This document shows positions 29,168-38,573 of a DNA stretch of 64,000 bases, piece after piece. The first letter of the stretch is position 1; the number at the start of each line of letters is the position of its first letter. Both the position numbers and the translations under genes were made by a program. The DNA is from Rhodoplanes serenus (GTDB lineage Bacteria > Pseudomonadota > Alphaproteobacteria > Rhizobiales > Xanthobacteraceae): contig CAMDFO010000002.1 of the NCBI GenBank assembly GCA_945897515.1, positions 52,348 through 116,347 of the forward strand. The letters run 5' to 3'. The notes under the pieces were generated by a model. The model did no database searches and was not told where the DNA came from. It saw only the letters and a program-made list of their open reading frames with translations.

Positions 29168-30961
29168 ATGGGTTTATTCGACCGTCTCAAGGATGATGTC
29201 GTCTTCCTGCGCGGCGCGTTGCGCGCGTTGAAGAACACGACACCGATCGCCAAGAATCCGACGCGGGTCTTCCCGATCATCATCGAAGAGCTGGCCGGGC
29301 GGTTCGGCGACGCCCCCGCGCTGATTTCCGATCGCGAGACCTTCAGCTACCGGACGCTGGCCGAGCGGTCGAACCGCTATGCGCGATGGGCGCTGGCGGA
29401 GGGCCTCGGCAAGGGCGAGACCGTCTGCCTGCTGATGCCGAACCGGCCGGAATACCTGGCGGTCTGGATCGGCATCACCAGCGTCGGTGGCGTGGTGGCG
29501 CTGATCAACACCAACCTGGTCGGCCCCTCGCTGGCGCATTGCATCGACATCGTGGCGCCAAAGCACATCATCATCGCCAACGAGTTGGCCGGAGGTTTTG
29601 CGACCGCACGCGGACTGCTCAAGACCGCGGCGAAGATCTGGTCGCACGGGGAGAGTTCCGATTTCCCCCGCATCGACCAGGCGATCGGAGGTCTGCCCGG
29701 CCATGCGTTGACGCCATCGGAACGGCCGGTGCTGCACGTCGATGACCGGGCGCTCTACATCTACACGTCGGGCACCACCGGCCTGCCGAAAGCGGCGAAC
29801 ATCAATCATTACCGGGTGATGCTGGCCGCCAACGCCTTCGCCGGCGTGATGGATACCAAGCCCACCGACCGGATGTACGACTGCCTGCCGATGTACCATA
29901 CCGCCGGAGGACTGGTGGCCACCGGCGCCGTACTGCGTAGCGGCGGCGCGGTGGTGATCCGCGAAAAATTCTCGGCGCGCGAGTTCTGGGACGACCTGGT
30001 GCGCTTCGACTGCACGCTGTTCCAGTACATCGGCGAGTTCTGCCGCTACCTCGTCAACTCGCCGCCGAGCGCCAACGAGACGCGGCATCGCATCCGGCTG
30101 GTCTGCGGCAACGGGCTTCGTCCCGATCTCTGGGACGAGTTCAAGACCCGCTTCCGCATCCCGCACATCCTCGAGTTCTACGGCGCCACCGAAGGCAACG
30201 TGAACATGTTCAATTTCGAGGGCAAGCCGGGCGCGGTCGGACGCATTCCGTGGTTCGTCGCGCATCGGTTCCCCAACGCGGTGGTTCGTTTCGACGTCGA
30301 GCAGCAACAGCCGGTGCGCAACGCGCAAGGCTTCTGCGAGCCCTGCGCGCCGAACGAGCCGGGCGAGGTGATCGGCAAGATCATCAACAAGGCCTCGAAG
30401 CCGGGCAACCGCTTCGAGGGCTACGCCGCCGGCGCCGAGAACGAGCGGAAGATCCTGCGCAACGTATTCAAGAAGGGCGACGCCTGGTTCCGCACCGGCG
30501 ACCTGATGCGCAAGGACGAGCGCGGCTATTTCTATTTCGTCGACCGCGTCGGCGACACCTTCCGCTGGAAGGGCGAGAACGTATCGACCACCGAGGTGGC
30601 CGAAGCGATCAACCGGTTTCCCGGCATCCTGGATACCAACATCTATGGCGTGCCGGTTTCCGGCCGCGAAGGCCGCGCCGGCATGGCAGCCATCGTATGC
30701 ACCTCATGCGATCTTGTGGCCCTGCATGCGCATCTCTGCGCGCATCTGCCCGACTACGCGCGGCCGCTGTTCCTGCGCATCCAGAGCGAGATCGACGTCA
30801 CCGGCACGTTCAAGCAGAAGAAGGTCGACCTGGTGAAGCAGGGCTTCGACCCGGCCGCCACCGCCGATCCGATCTATTTCAACGATCCGCGGTCGCGCGC
30901 CTTCGTGCGGCTCGATCCCGAATTGTATGCGCGGATCGAAAACGGCGAAGTGCGGCTGTAG
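29168..30961 (+). CDS. Long-chain acyl-CoA synthetase, FATP/bile-acid-CoA-ligase type
   Basis: The 597-residue ANL enzyme has YIYTSGTTGLPKAANINHYR (A3), EFYGATEGNVN (A5) and the FRTGDLMRKDERGYFYFVDR/GDTFRWKGENVSTTEVAE block typical of fatty-acid-transport-protein-like very-long-chain or bile-acid CoA ligases. It activates fatty or steroid-type acids in the cytoplasm for degradation. It reads alone, between the carboxypeptidase gene and two intergenic palindromes. Substrate chain length is not decided by sequence. Confidence 0.88.
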   Translation: MGLFDRLKDDVVFLRGALRALKNTTPIAKNPTRVFPIIIEELAGRFGDAPALISDRETFSYRTLAERSNRYARWALAEGLGKGETVCLLMPNRPEYLAVWIGITSVGGVVALINTNLVGPSLAHCIDIVAPKHIIIANELAGGFATARGLLKTAAKIWSHGESSDFPRIDQAIGGLPGHALTPSERPVLHVDDRALYIYTSGTTGLPKAANINHYRVMLAANAFAGVMDTKPTDRMYDCLPMYHTAGGLVATGAVLRSGGAVVIREKFSAREFWDDLVRFDCTLFQYIGEFCRYLVNSPPSANETRHRIRLVCGNGLRPDLWDEFKTRFRIPHILEFYGATEGNVNMFNFEGKPGAVGRIPWFVAHRFPNAVVRFDVEQQQPVRNAQGFCEPCAPNEPGEVIGKIINKASKPGNRFEGYAAGAENERKILRNVFKKGDAWFRTGDLMRKDERGYFYFVDRVGDTFRWKGENVSTTEVAEAINRFPGILDTNIYGVPVSGREGRAGMAAIVCTSCDLVALHAHLCAHLPDYARPLFLRIQSEIDVTGTFKQKKVDLVKQGFDPAATADPIYFNDPRSRAFVRLDPELYARIENGEVRL

Positions 30962-30978
30962 CGAAATTCGCACGTGGC

Positions 30979-31052
30979 CATGGTTCGAGACGCATCGCGA
31001 CAGCAGGCGCAGCCTGCGTACACTTGGGTGCGAGGCGATGCTCCTCACCATG
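30979..31052. repeat. Imperfect intergenic palindrome, CATGGT...ACCATG type
   Basis: CATGGT (30979-30984) and ACCATG (31047-31052), with inner GCATCGC (30992-30998) and GCGATGC (31035-31041), form nested inverted repeats; the centre is GCAGGC-gca-GCCTGC (31003-31017). It resembles the CATGGTTCGAGACGC / CTCCTCACCATGAGG elements frequent between rhizobial genes. Confidence 0.65.
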
Positions 31053-31087
31053 AGGTCGGAATATGTGTTAAGCGCCCACCCACCGAA

Positions 31088-31127
31088 CTCATTCTGAGGA
31101 GCCGCCGAAGGCGGCGTCTCGAAGGAT
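31088..31127. repeat. Second, shorter palindrome of the same type
   Basis: CTCATTCTGAGGAG followed by GCCGCC-gaa-GGCGGC (31101-31115) and GTCTCGAAGGAT. It looks like a second copy of the same element in the other arrangement, 35 bp after the first. Confidence 0.55.
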
Positions 31128-31147
31128 CAGCCGCGAGTTCCGAAATC

Positions 31148-31693
31148 ATGACCGACATCGCTTCCCCCGAAAACGTTCTCTCGTTCTGGCGCGAAGCCGG
31201 ACCGAAAAAATGGTTCAAGAAGGACGCCGCGTTCGACGACGAAATCCGCGCGCGCTTCCTGCCGGCCTATGAGGCGGCCGCCGCCGGCAAGCTCTCGTCG
31301 TGGGAGCAGGCCGCCGCGGGCGCGCTGGCGCTGCTCATCGTGCTCGACCAGTTTCCGCGCAACATGTTCCGTAACGACGCGCGCACCTTCGCCGCCGATC
31401 CGCTGGCGCGCGAGGTCGCGGATCGCGCCATCGCGCGCGGCTTCGACAAGAGCTTTCCGAACGAACGAAATTTCTTCTATCTGCCATACACGCATTCCGA
31501 GAATCTCGCCGATCAGGAGCGATGCGTCGCGCTGTCGCGCACCACCGGCAAGCCCGACGATCTGAAATGGGCGGAGTTGCATGCCGACATCATCCGGAAA
31601 TTCGGCCGCTTCCCGCATCGCAACGCCGTGCTCGGGCGCAAGACCACGCCGGAGGAACAGGCGTTTCTCGACGGCGGCGGATTCGCCGGCTGA
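31148..31693 (+). CDS. DUF924 (COG3803) family protein
   Basis: This 181-residue helical protein has the family signature: VLSFWREAGPKKWF, LIVLDQFPRNMFRNDARTFA, FFYLPYTHSENLADQERC and the KFGRFPHRNAVLGR ending. Members form an all-alpha, TPR-like fold; no enzymatic role is proven. The ATG at 31148 begins the conserved region. No partner gene is evident; a TctC gene follows after 85 bp. Confidence 0.88.
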   Translation: MTDIASPENVLSFWREAGPKKWFKKDAAFDDEIRARFLPAYEAAAAGKLSSWEQAAAGALALLIVLDQFPRNMFRNDARTFAADPLAREVADRAIARGFDKSFPNERNFFYLPYTHSENLADQERCVALSRTTGKPDDLKWAELHADIIRKFGRFPHRNAVLGRKTTPEEQAFLDGGGFAG

Positions 31694-31778
31694 GCAGCGT
31701 TCCGCCTGCGTCCGGCGGTACTGGACGCCACAGCAAAACCGGCCCTTAATGGGGTCAAAGTGTCACAGGAGGAAGGCT

Positions 31779-32744
31779 ATGTCGTTGTCGGTTCAGGGGA
31801 TTTTGCGTGCTTTGACGGTCGCGACCGCGGCCTTTGCGGCGACGCCGGCGCTGGCCCAGATGGAACTCAAGATCATCGCGCCGGCCGCTCCCGGCGGCGG
31901 CTGGGACCAGACCGCGCGCTCCATGCAGCAGGCGATGGTTGCTTCGGGCGCCGCCAAGAGCGCGCAGGTGACCAATATCCCCGGCGCCGGCGGCACCGTC
32001 GGCCTCGCGCAGTTCGTCAACACCGCAAAGGGTGACGGCAACACGCTGATGGTCAACGGCTTCGTGATGGTCGGCGCGATCCTGACCAACAAGTCGCCGG
32101 TCAACCTCGACCAGGTGACGCCGATCGCCAAGCTCACCGAGGAAATGCAGATCATCGTGGTGCCGGCCAATTCGCCGATCAAGACCGCCAAGGATCTGGC
32201 CGACGCGGTGAAAAAGGACGTGTCCAAGGTCACGTTCGCGGGCGGTTCGGCGGGCGGCGTCGACCACATCATGGCGGCGCTGTTCGTCGGCTCGTCCGGC
32301 GCGGACGCCTCGAAGGTCAACTACGTGCCATTCTCCGGCGGCGGTGAGTCGCTCGCCGCGATCATCGGCGGCAAGGTGACGGCCGGCATCTCGGGCTACG
32401 CGGAGTACGAAGGCCAGATCAAGGCCGGACGCCTGCGCGCCATCGGCATCACTTCGGCGGAGCGCCGGCCCGGTATCGCCGTGCCGACCTTCAAGGAACA
32501 AGGCATCGATCTCGTCATCACCAACTGGCGCTCGGTGGTGGCCGGCCCCGGCATCAACGACGCGCAAAAGAAGGCGCTGACCGACGCGGTCGACAGGATG
32601 GTAAAGTCGAACGCCTGGAAGGAAGTGCTCAAGCAGAAGGGCTGGGACGACGCCTTCGTGAGCGGCGATGCTTTCGCCAAATTCCTGAAGGACGAGCAGA
32701 CGCGCGTCCGCAAGGTGCTGGCCGATGTCGGGCTGGTGAAGTAG
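31779..32744 (+). CDS. tctC: Tripartite tricarboxylate transporter binding protein TctC
   Basis: A 321-residue exported protein with signal peptide ending PALAQ and the TctC/Bug features KIIAPAAPGGGWDQTARSM and TNIPGAGGTVGLAQF. The aspartate in GGWDQ and the GAGGT loop belong to the carboxylate-binding cleft. It is followed by tctB and tctA, so this is the one complete TTT system in the window. AGGAGGAAG lies before the ATG. Sequence is closer to citrate-type TctC than the other Bug proteins here, judging by GGGWD and VNYVPFSGGGE. Confidence 0.92.
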   Translation: MSLSVQGILRALTVATAAFAATPALAQMELKIIAPAAPGGGWDQTARSMQQAMVASGAAKSAQVTNIPGAGGTVGLAQFVNTAKGDGNTLMVNGFVMVGAILTNKSPVNLDQVTPIAKLTEEMQIIVVPANSPIKTAKDLADAVKKDVSKVTFAGGSAGGVDHIMAALFVGSSGADASKVNYVPFSGGGESLAAIIGGKVTAGISGYAEYEGQIKAGRLRAIGITSAERRPGIAVPTFKEQGIDLVITNWRSVVAGPGINDAQKKALTDAVDRMVKSNAWKEVLKQKGWDDAFVSGDAFAKFLKDEQTRVRKVLADVGLVK

Positions 32745-32790
32745 CGGGCGCCGCCGCTGTTGCGGCTCTGTGGCGGGTTGGGAGGCGCGT

Positions 32791-33258
32791 ATGGACGGGT
32801 CCCGGCAGGTCGACCGCGCCGGCATGGCGCTCGCCGCGCTGCTGCTTGTCATCGCGGCGGTGATCTTCTGGGACACCTCCAACCTGCAACTCGCCGCGAC
32901 CTACGGCGTCGGGCCGAAAGCCATGCCGATCGTCGTCGCATCCGGCTTGGCGTTGCTGGCGGTCGGCAACGCGGTCCTGGCGTGGCGCGGCGATTTCCCC
33001 GCGCGCGAGGACACCGATCCCAAAGCGATCCTGCTGATCCTCGGCGGACTCGCGGCGCTGATCGCCATCATCGGACTGGGCGGCGGCTTCATTCCGGCGA
33101 CCGCAATCCTGTTCGCCGCCACCGCCACGGCATTCGGGCGGCGCGCGATCCTCACCGATCTCGCAATCGGTCTCGTGCTCGCCGTCGCGGTCTATCTGAT
33201 GTTCGCCAAGATCCTCACGCTGTCGCTCCCGATGGGCCCAATCGAGCGGCTGCTCTGA
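32791..33258 (+). CDS. tctB: Tripartite tricarboxylate transporter small membrane subunit TctB
   Basis: The 155-residue protein has four predicted helices ([63 protein letters not shown]) and the [15 protein letters not shown] segment common to TctB (DUF1468). It pairs with TctA in the inner membrane. The ATG at 32791 has GGGAGG upstream. It lies 46 bp after tctC and one base before tctA. Confidence 0.9.
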   Translation: MDGSRQVDRAGMALAALLLVIAAVIFWDTSNLQLAATYGVGPKAMPIVVASGLALLAVGNAVLAWRGDFPAREDTDPKAILLILGGLAALIAIIGLGGGFIPATAILFAATATAFGRRAILTDLAIGLVLAVAVYLMFAKILTLSLPMGPIERLL

Positions 33259-33259
33259 C

Positions 33260-34759
33260 ATGGATGCCTTCGCCGCACTCGCCACCGGACTGACGGTCGC
33301 CCTGCAGCCGATCAATCTGCTCTACGCGCTGATCGGCGTGCTGCTCGGCACCGCGGTCGGCGTGCTGCCGGGCATCGGCCCGGCGCTCACAGTCGCATTG
33401 CTATTGCCGATAACCTTCAAGCTCGATCCGGCCGGCTCGCTCATCATGTTTGCCGGCATCTATTACGGCGGCATGTATGGCGGCTCGACCACGGCGATCC
33501 TGATCAACACACCGGGCGAAAGCGCATCGCTCGCCACCGCGCTCGAAGGCAACAAGATGGCCAAGGCCGGGCGCGGCGGGCCTGCGCTCGCCACCGCCGC
33601 CATCGGCTCGTTCGTCGCCGGCACGCTCGCAACCATCGGCATCGTGTTCCTGGCGCCGTGGCTGGTCGAGGTTGCGGTCAGCTTCGGGCCGGAGGACTAC
33701 TTCGCGCTGATGTGCGTCGCCTTCATCACGGTGTCGGCGACGTTCGGCAGTTCGCCGATCCGCGGGCTGACCGCGCTGTTCATCGGACTGACGCTCGGGA
33801 TCGTCGGCATCGACCGGCTGACCGGCCAGGCGCGGCTGTCGTTCAGCGTGCCGGAATTGCTCGACGGCGTCGAGATCACGACACTCGCGGTCGGCCTGTT
33901 CGCGGTCGGCGAAGCGCTCTACGTCGCCTCGCGCCGACACAAGCATGCCGAGACGCTCGAACCGGTGCGGGGCTCGCTTTGGATGACCAAGGAGGACTGG
34001 AAGCGTTCGTGGAAGCCGTGGCTGCGCGGCACCATGTTCGGTTTCCCGATCGGCGCGCTGCCGGCGGGCGGCGCGGAAATTCCGACGTTCCTGTCGTATT
34101 CCACCGAGCGCAAGCTCACCAAGCATCCCGAGGAATTTGGCCACGGCGCGATCGAAGGCGTCGCCGGTCCCGAAGCCGCCAACAACGCCTCCGCCGCCGG
34201 CACGCTGGTGCCGCTGCTCACGCTCGGCCTGCCGACCTCGGCCACCGCCGCGATGATGCTGGCGGGCTTCCAGCAATACGGCCTCAATCCCGGTCCGCTG
34301 CTGTTCGCCGAGCGGCCCGATCTGGTGTGGGGCCTGATCGCGAGCCTGTTCATCGCCAACGTCATGCTGCTGGTGCTCAACCTGCCGCTGGTCGGCCTTT
34401 GGGTGCGGCTGTTGGCGATCCCGCAGCCTTGGCTCTACGCCGGCATCCTGGTGTTCGCCACCATGGGCACCATCGCGGCCAAGCCTTCGGTCGTGGAGCT
34501 CACCATGCTCGTCGCGTTCGGCATCATGGGCTACGTGATGCGGCGGTTCGACTATCCGATCGCACCGGTGGTGGTCGGGCTGATCCTGGGTCCGATCGCG
34601 GAGGCGCAGTTGCGGCGCGCGCTGCAAATCAGTCTCGGCGATCCGATGGTGCTGCTGCAAAGTCCGATGTCGGCGACACTGCTGGCGATTTCGGCGGTCG
34701 CGCTCATTGCGCCGTTCGTGATGAAGGGTCTCGGCAAATTGAACAATAGCGACGATTGA
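33260..34759 (+). CDS. tctA: Tripartite tricarboxylate transporter large permease TctA
   Basis: A 499-residue polytopic protein with twelve or so helices. It shows [42 protein letters not shown] and the repeat-like [20 protein letters not shown], diagnostic of TctA. It uses the ion gradient to import the acid delivered by TctC. It starts one base after the tctB stop, so the subunits are translationally coupled. As the only TctA in the window it is the likely partner, or competitor, for the four orphan Bug proteins. Confidence 0.95.
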   Translation: MDAFAALATGLTVALQPINLLYALIGVLLGTAVGVLPGIGPALTVALLLPITFKLDPAGSLIMFAGIYYGGMYGGSTTAILINTPGESASLATALEGNKMAKAGRGGPALATAAIGSFVAGTLATIGIVFLAPWLVEVAVSFGPEDYFALMCVAFITVSATFGSSPIRGLTALFIGLTLGIVGIDRLTGQARLSFSVPELLDGVEITTLAVGLFAVGEALYVASRRHKHAETLEPVRGSLWMTKEDWKRSWKPWLRGTMFGFPIGALPAGGAEIPTFLSYSTERKLTKHPEEFGHGAIEGVAGPEAANNASAAGTLVPLLTLGLPTSATAAMMLAGFQQYGLNPGPLLFAERPDLVWGLIASLFIANVMLLVLNLPLVGLWVRLLAIPQPWLYAGILVFATMGTIAAKPSVVELTMLVAFGIMGYVMRRFDYPIAPVVVGLILGPIAEAQLRRALQISLGDPMVLLQSPMSATLLAISAVALIAPFVMKGLGKLNNSDD

Positions 34760-34766
34760 AACGCGC

Positions 34767-34897
34767 TCGTGTCCCGGGCGCAGCGCAGCACCTCTTGGTG
34801 GTGCGCTGCAGACCCGGGACCCAGCTTTCTAACCAAGCAACCGGGGTCCTGGATCTGCGGTGCACCGCTAGCGCGTTGGACCTTGTCCGGGACACGA
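34767..34897. repeat. 131-bp intergenic element with 11-bp perfect inverted ends
   Basis: TCGTGTCCCGG (34767-34777) is the exact inverted copy of CCGGGACACGA (34887-34897). Inside are further inverted pieces (GCGCAGCGCAGCACC against GGTGGTGCGCTGC, and GGGACCCAG against CTGGATC-like sequence). It resembles the CGTGTCCCGGGCGC elements found in many Bradyrhizobium intergenic regions. It carries no gene. Confidence 0.7.
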
Positions 34898-34914
34898 AAC
34901 CGAGAATGCCGCAA

Positions 34915-35802
34915 ATGTCTGACTTCCACGGCGTCTTCCCCTACCTCGTTTCCCCCATCGACGCCTCCGGCCGCATCAAGACCGACGTGCTCGGCCGGCT
35001 GACCGACGATCTCATCAAGACGGGCGTGCATGGCGTGACGCCGCTCGGATCGACCGGCGAGTTCGCCTATCTCGACCGCGCGCAACGCACCGCCGTCGTG
35101 CAGGCCACCATCGAGGCCGCCAGTAAACGCGTGCCAGTCATTGCCGGCGTCGCCGCGACCGCAACCGCCGATGCGGTCGCGCAGGCGAAGGCCTATCAAC
35201 AGCTCGGCGCCGACGGCATTCTCGCCATCCTCGAAGCCTATTTTCCGGTGAAGGACGCGCAGATCGAGCAATACTTCCGCGCCATCGCCGACGCGGTCGA
35301 TATCCCGGTGGTGCTCTACACCAACCCGCAGTTCCAAAGGAGCGACCTGTCGCTCGATGTCATCGCCCGGCTTTCCACCCATCCGCGCATCCAGTCGATC
35401 AAAGATGCCTCGACCAACACCGGGCGGCTGCTCTCGATCATGAACCGCTGCCCCGACATCACGGTGTTCTCGGCGTCGGCGCACATCCCGGCGGCGGTGA
35501 TGCTGATCGGCGGCGTCGGCTGGATGGCAGGGCCGGCCAACATCATCCCGCGCCAGAGCGTGCAGCTCTACGATCTCTGCCGCGCCGGAAGTTGGGATGA
35601 GGCCATGACCCTCCAGCGCAAATTGTGGCGCATGAACGAGGCCTTCGCCCGCTTCAACCTCGCGGCCTGCATCAAGGCCGGCCTGCAGCTCCAGGGCTAC
35701 GACGTGGGCGATCCGGTTCCGCCGCAGGCGGCGCTGACCCCGGAGGAGTGCAAGGCGGTCGAGGCCACGCTTTCGGAGCTTGGCGCGCTGTCTGGGGCGT
35801 AA
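34915..35802 (+). CDS. DapA-family aldolase/lyase (dihydrodipicolinate synthase-like)
   Basis: A 295-residue class I aldolase with the Schiff-base lysine K163 (QSIKDAS), catalytic Y135 (VLYTNP) and GSTGEF at the pyruvate site, where DapA has GTTGE. The change and the context next to a tricarboxylate transporter suggest a catabolic aldolase or dehydratase acting on an oxo acid rather than lysine synthesis. ATG codons at 34906 and 34915 are both possible; neither has a ribosome site, and the repeat element ends 17 bp upstream. Confidence 0.85.
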   Translation: MSDFHGVFPYLVSPIDASGRIKTDVLGRLTDDLIKTGVHGVTPLGSTGEFAYLDRAQRTAVVQATIEAASKRVPVIAGVAATATADAVAQAKAYQQLGADGILAILEAYFPVKDAQIEQYFRAIADAVDIPVVLYTNPQFQRSDLSLDVIARLSTHPRIQSIKDASTNTGRLLSIMNRCPDITVFSASAHIPAAVMLIGGVGWMAGPANIIPRQSVQLYDLCRAGSWDEAMTLQRKLWRMNEAFARFNLAACIKAGLQLQGYDVGDPVPPQAALTPEECKAVEATLSELGALSGA

Positions 35803-35898
35803 AACCGCTCGTTTCCACCCAACCGAATGTTAACGCTTCCTTGCTAGGAATTTGGGCTCAAGCGACGGCCGGAATCTGTGCCGCGCGGGAGTTCGAGA

Positions 35899-37281
35899 GT
35901 GGCGTTGACGGACACCGATAGCGCGCGTTCTTCGCTGTCGCCTGCGGGCTTGATCGGCCGCGCCCGTGCCTGGCTTGCCGACGCCAGCCACCGCTCGATC
36001 GCCCAGCGCGTCGCCGGCACCGCCTTCATCATCCGGGTTGCGAGCGCGGCGCTGATCTACATCTGCCAGATCTTCCTGGCGCGCTGGATGGGGCGTTTCG
36101 AGTTCGGCATCTACGTCTATGTCTGGACCTGGGTGCTGCTGCTCGGCGGGCTTGCGCCCCTCGGCATCGGCTATCTCGCGCAACGCTTCATTCCTGAATA
36201 CACCGGCAAATCCGACGGCGACGGCCTGCGCGGCTTCATCGTCGGCAGCCGTTGGCTGTGCTTTGGCTTCGGCGCCGCGGCCGCTGCAGTCGGCATCGCG
36301 GTGGTGGTGCTCTATCGCGGGCTGATCCCAGCGCATTTCTTCTGGCCGTTCGTGCTCGGCTTCGCCTGCCTGCCGATCTTCGCCGTGAGCTGCGTGCAGG
36401 ATTCGATCGCGCGATCCTACAACTGGATCGACCTCGCGCTGGTGCCGGCCTATATCGCGCAGCCCATTCTCATTTTCGGCGTCATGGCGGCGCTCTACGG
36501 TGCCGGCGTCCCGGCCACCGCGGTCGCCGCCGTTCTCACCGCGACGGCCGGGTTCTGGGCGGTGGTGCTGCTGCAGCTCGTTCTGCTCAACCGCCGGATC
36601 GCCCGCACCGTCGAGCCCGGCCCGCGCCGCTACGAGTTCCGCTACTGGCTGCGCGCCGGTCTGCCGGTGCTGATGATCGACGGCTTCTACTTCCTGCTCA
36701 CCTACACCGACATCCTGCTGCTGCAGCTTTACGTCGGCCCGGAGCAGATCGCGGTGTACTACGCCGCGACCAAGACGCTGGCGCTGGTCGCGTTCATCTA
36801 TTTTGCGGTGTCCGCGGCGTCTGCGCATCGCTTCAGCGAGTACCACGTCGCTGGCGACCGCACGAAGCTCGCGGACTTCGTCGCCGACGCCACCCGCTGG
36901 ACGTTCTGGCCGTCGCTCGCGATGACGGTCGCGCTGGTCGCGCTCGGCAAGCCGATCCTGATGCTGTTCGGCGAAGGCTTTGCGGAAGGCTATCCGCTGA
37001 TCCTGGTGATGGCTTGCGGCCTCCTGGCCCGCGCCTCGATCGGACCGGCGGAGCGGCTGCTCAACATGGTCGGCCAGCAAAAGCTGTGCGCGCTGGTCTA
37101 TGCCGGCGCCTTCGCGATCAACCTCGTGCTTTGCCTGCTGACGATCCCGCATCTCGGAATGCACGGCGCCGCGATCTCGACCGCGACCGCGCTCATTGCA
37201 GAAACCGCGCTGCTGTTCTGGGTGGCGAGGCGGCGGCTCGGCATCCACGTGTTCATCTGGGGCCGGCCGGCGGCGGCATAA
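35899..37281 (+). CDS. Polysaccharide flippase (MATE/Wzx-like)
   Basis: The 460-residue inner-membrane protein has 12-14 predicted helices and the oligosaccharide-flippase layout: YICQIFLARWMGRFEFGIYVY near the N-terminus and a second half beginning RYEFRYWLRAGLPVLMIDG. Such proteins flip lipid-linked glycan units to the periplasm. GTG at 35899 is chosen because GGGAG sits seven bases before it; GTG at 35878 is in frame. The acetyltransferase gene follows 2 bp after the stop, so both form an operon. Confidence 0.85.
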   Translation: MALTDTDSARSSLSPAGLIGRARAWLADASHRSIAQRVAGTAFIIRVASAALIYICQIFLARWMGRFEFGIYVYVWTWVLLLGGLAPLGIGYLAQRFIPEYTGKSDGDGLRGFIVGSRWLCFGFGAAAAAVGIAVVVLYRGLIPAHFFWPFVLGFACLPIFAVSCVQDSIARSYNWIDLALVPAYIAQPILIFGVMAALYGAGVPATAVAAVLTATAGFWAVVLLQLVLLNRRIARTVEPGPRRYEFRYWLRAGLPVLMIDGFYFLLTYTDILLLQLYVGPEQIAVYYAATKTLALVAFIYFAVSAASAHRFSEYHVAGDRTKLADFVADATRWTFWPSLAMTVALVALGKPILMLFGEGFAEGYPLILVMACGLLARASIGPAERLLNMVGQQKLCALVYAGAFAINLVLCLLTIPHLGMHGAAISTATALIAETALLFWVARRRLGIHVFIWGRPAAA

Positions 37282-37283
37282 CG

Positions 37284-38573
37284 ATGCACGCTCCGTTCAC
37301 GCCGAAGTTTCGGGCCGAATGGCGCAGCTTCGCGGATCTCGAAGCATTCACCGAGCAATGGTGTTCGCTGGCCGCGCGAGCGGTCGAGCCGAACGTGTTC
37401 TACGAGCCGGCGTTCGCACGGAACGCAGCTCCGGTGTTCGGCCGCGACGTCGGCGCCGTGCTGGTGTGGTCCACCGTGGGCCGACTGATGGGGCTGTTCC
37501 CCGCACGCCATGACGGCATGTCGGGGACCATGATCGGCTGGACCCATCCTTATGCGCCGCTCGGCGTTCCGCTGGTCGACCGCGAGCAGGCGGAGGACGT
37601 GATCGCCGCCTGGCTCGACCATCTGGCTCATGACGCAGCGGCGCCGGCGCGGCTGATGCTGCGCTTCGTGCCCGAGCAGGGACCGTTTGCGCTGGCGCTC
37701 GACGCCGTGTTGAAGCGCCGCGGCCAGCCGAGCGCGGCGTTCGGCCGGCACCAGCGCGCCATGCTCGATCCCGGCGCGCAGCGTCACGGCTACCTGGACC
37801 GCTCGATGTCGGCCGGCCGGCGCAAGGAATTGCGCCGCCAGCGCCGGCGGCTGGACGACATCGCGCCGCTGAGCTTCGTCACCGCAACCACGCCTGACGA
37901 AGTCGCCGCCGCGCTGAAGGATTTCCTGGTGATCGAGGCCAGCGGCTGGAAGGGCATCGCGGGCACGGCCGCGGTCAACGAGCCATCCGTGCGCGGCTTC
38001 GTCGAGACCGCGGTCATGACCCTCGCCGCCGAGGGCAAGGCGCGGGTCGATCGCATCCTGCTCAACGGCCGGGCGATCGCGGCGGCCGTCACGCTGATCA
38101 GCAACAACAGCGCGTGGTGGTGGAAGATCGCCTACAGCGAAGGCCATGCCCGCTCATCGCCGGGCGTGCAACTCGCGATCGATCTGACCGCGGCGTTGCT
38201 GACCGAACCGAAGCTTGCCCGGGTGGATTCCTGCGCCATCGCAGATCACCCGATGATCGACCACGTCTGGCATGAGCGGCTCACGCTCAATGACCGGCTG
38301 ATCGCGGTGAAGCGGTCGGCGGTGCCGTTCCGCATCGCCTGCGCGGTCGAGGCCCTGCGCCGGCGCGCCATCGCCGCCGCCAAGGCTATGCGCGACGGAA
38401 TGCGCAACCGCAAACCAGGCGCTAAATCAGGCCTGCGCCCGAAGCAGGCGGCGGATCACCTTGCCCGTGGTGGTCATGGGCAGCTCTTCGATAAAAGCGA
38501 CCTCACGCGGATATTCATGCGCGGAGAGCCGCGTCCGTACGAACGACTGGATGTCGGCTGCAAGCGCGTCTGA
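37284..38573 (+). CDS. CelD/BcsL-like GNAT acetyltransferase with C-terminal tail antisense to the next gene
   Basis: The 429-residue protein matches the FemAB/CelD-like acetyltransferase group (Acetyltransf_6): an N-terminal half with EPNVFYEPAFARNAAPVFG and a C-terminal GNAT domain with SAGRRKELRRQRRRL, EASGWKGIAGTA and AWWWKIAYSE. Members acylate exopolysaccharide or cellulose building units. The conserved part ends near residue 380; the last 49 residues (38427-38573) read antisense to the final codons of the convergent acyl-CoA ligase and are probably a run-through extension. It is 2 bp from the flippase. Confidence 0.82.
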   Translation: MHAPFTPKFRAEWRSFADLEAFTEQWCSLAARAVEPNVFYEPAFARNAAPVFGRDVGAVLVWSTVGRLMGLFPARHDGMSGTMIGWTHPYAPLGVPLVDREQAEDVIAAWLDHLAHDAAAPARLMLRFVPEQGPFALALDAVLKRRGQPSAAFGRHQRAMLDPGAQRHGYLDRSMSAGRRKELRRQRRRLDDIAPLSFVTATTPDEVAAALKDFLVIEASGWKGIAGTAAVNEPSVRGFVETAVMTLAAEGKARVDRILLNGRAIAAAVTLISNNSAWWWKIAYSEGHARSSPGVQLAIDLTAALLTEPKLARVDSCAIADHPMIDHVWHERLTLNDRLIAVKRSAVPFRIACAVEALRRRAIAAAKAMRDGMRNRKPGAKSGLRPKQAADHLARGGHGQLFDKSDLTRIFMRGEPRPYERLDVGCKRV

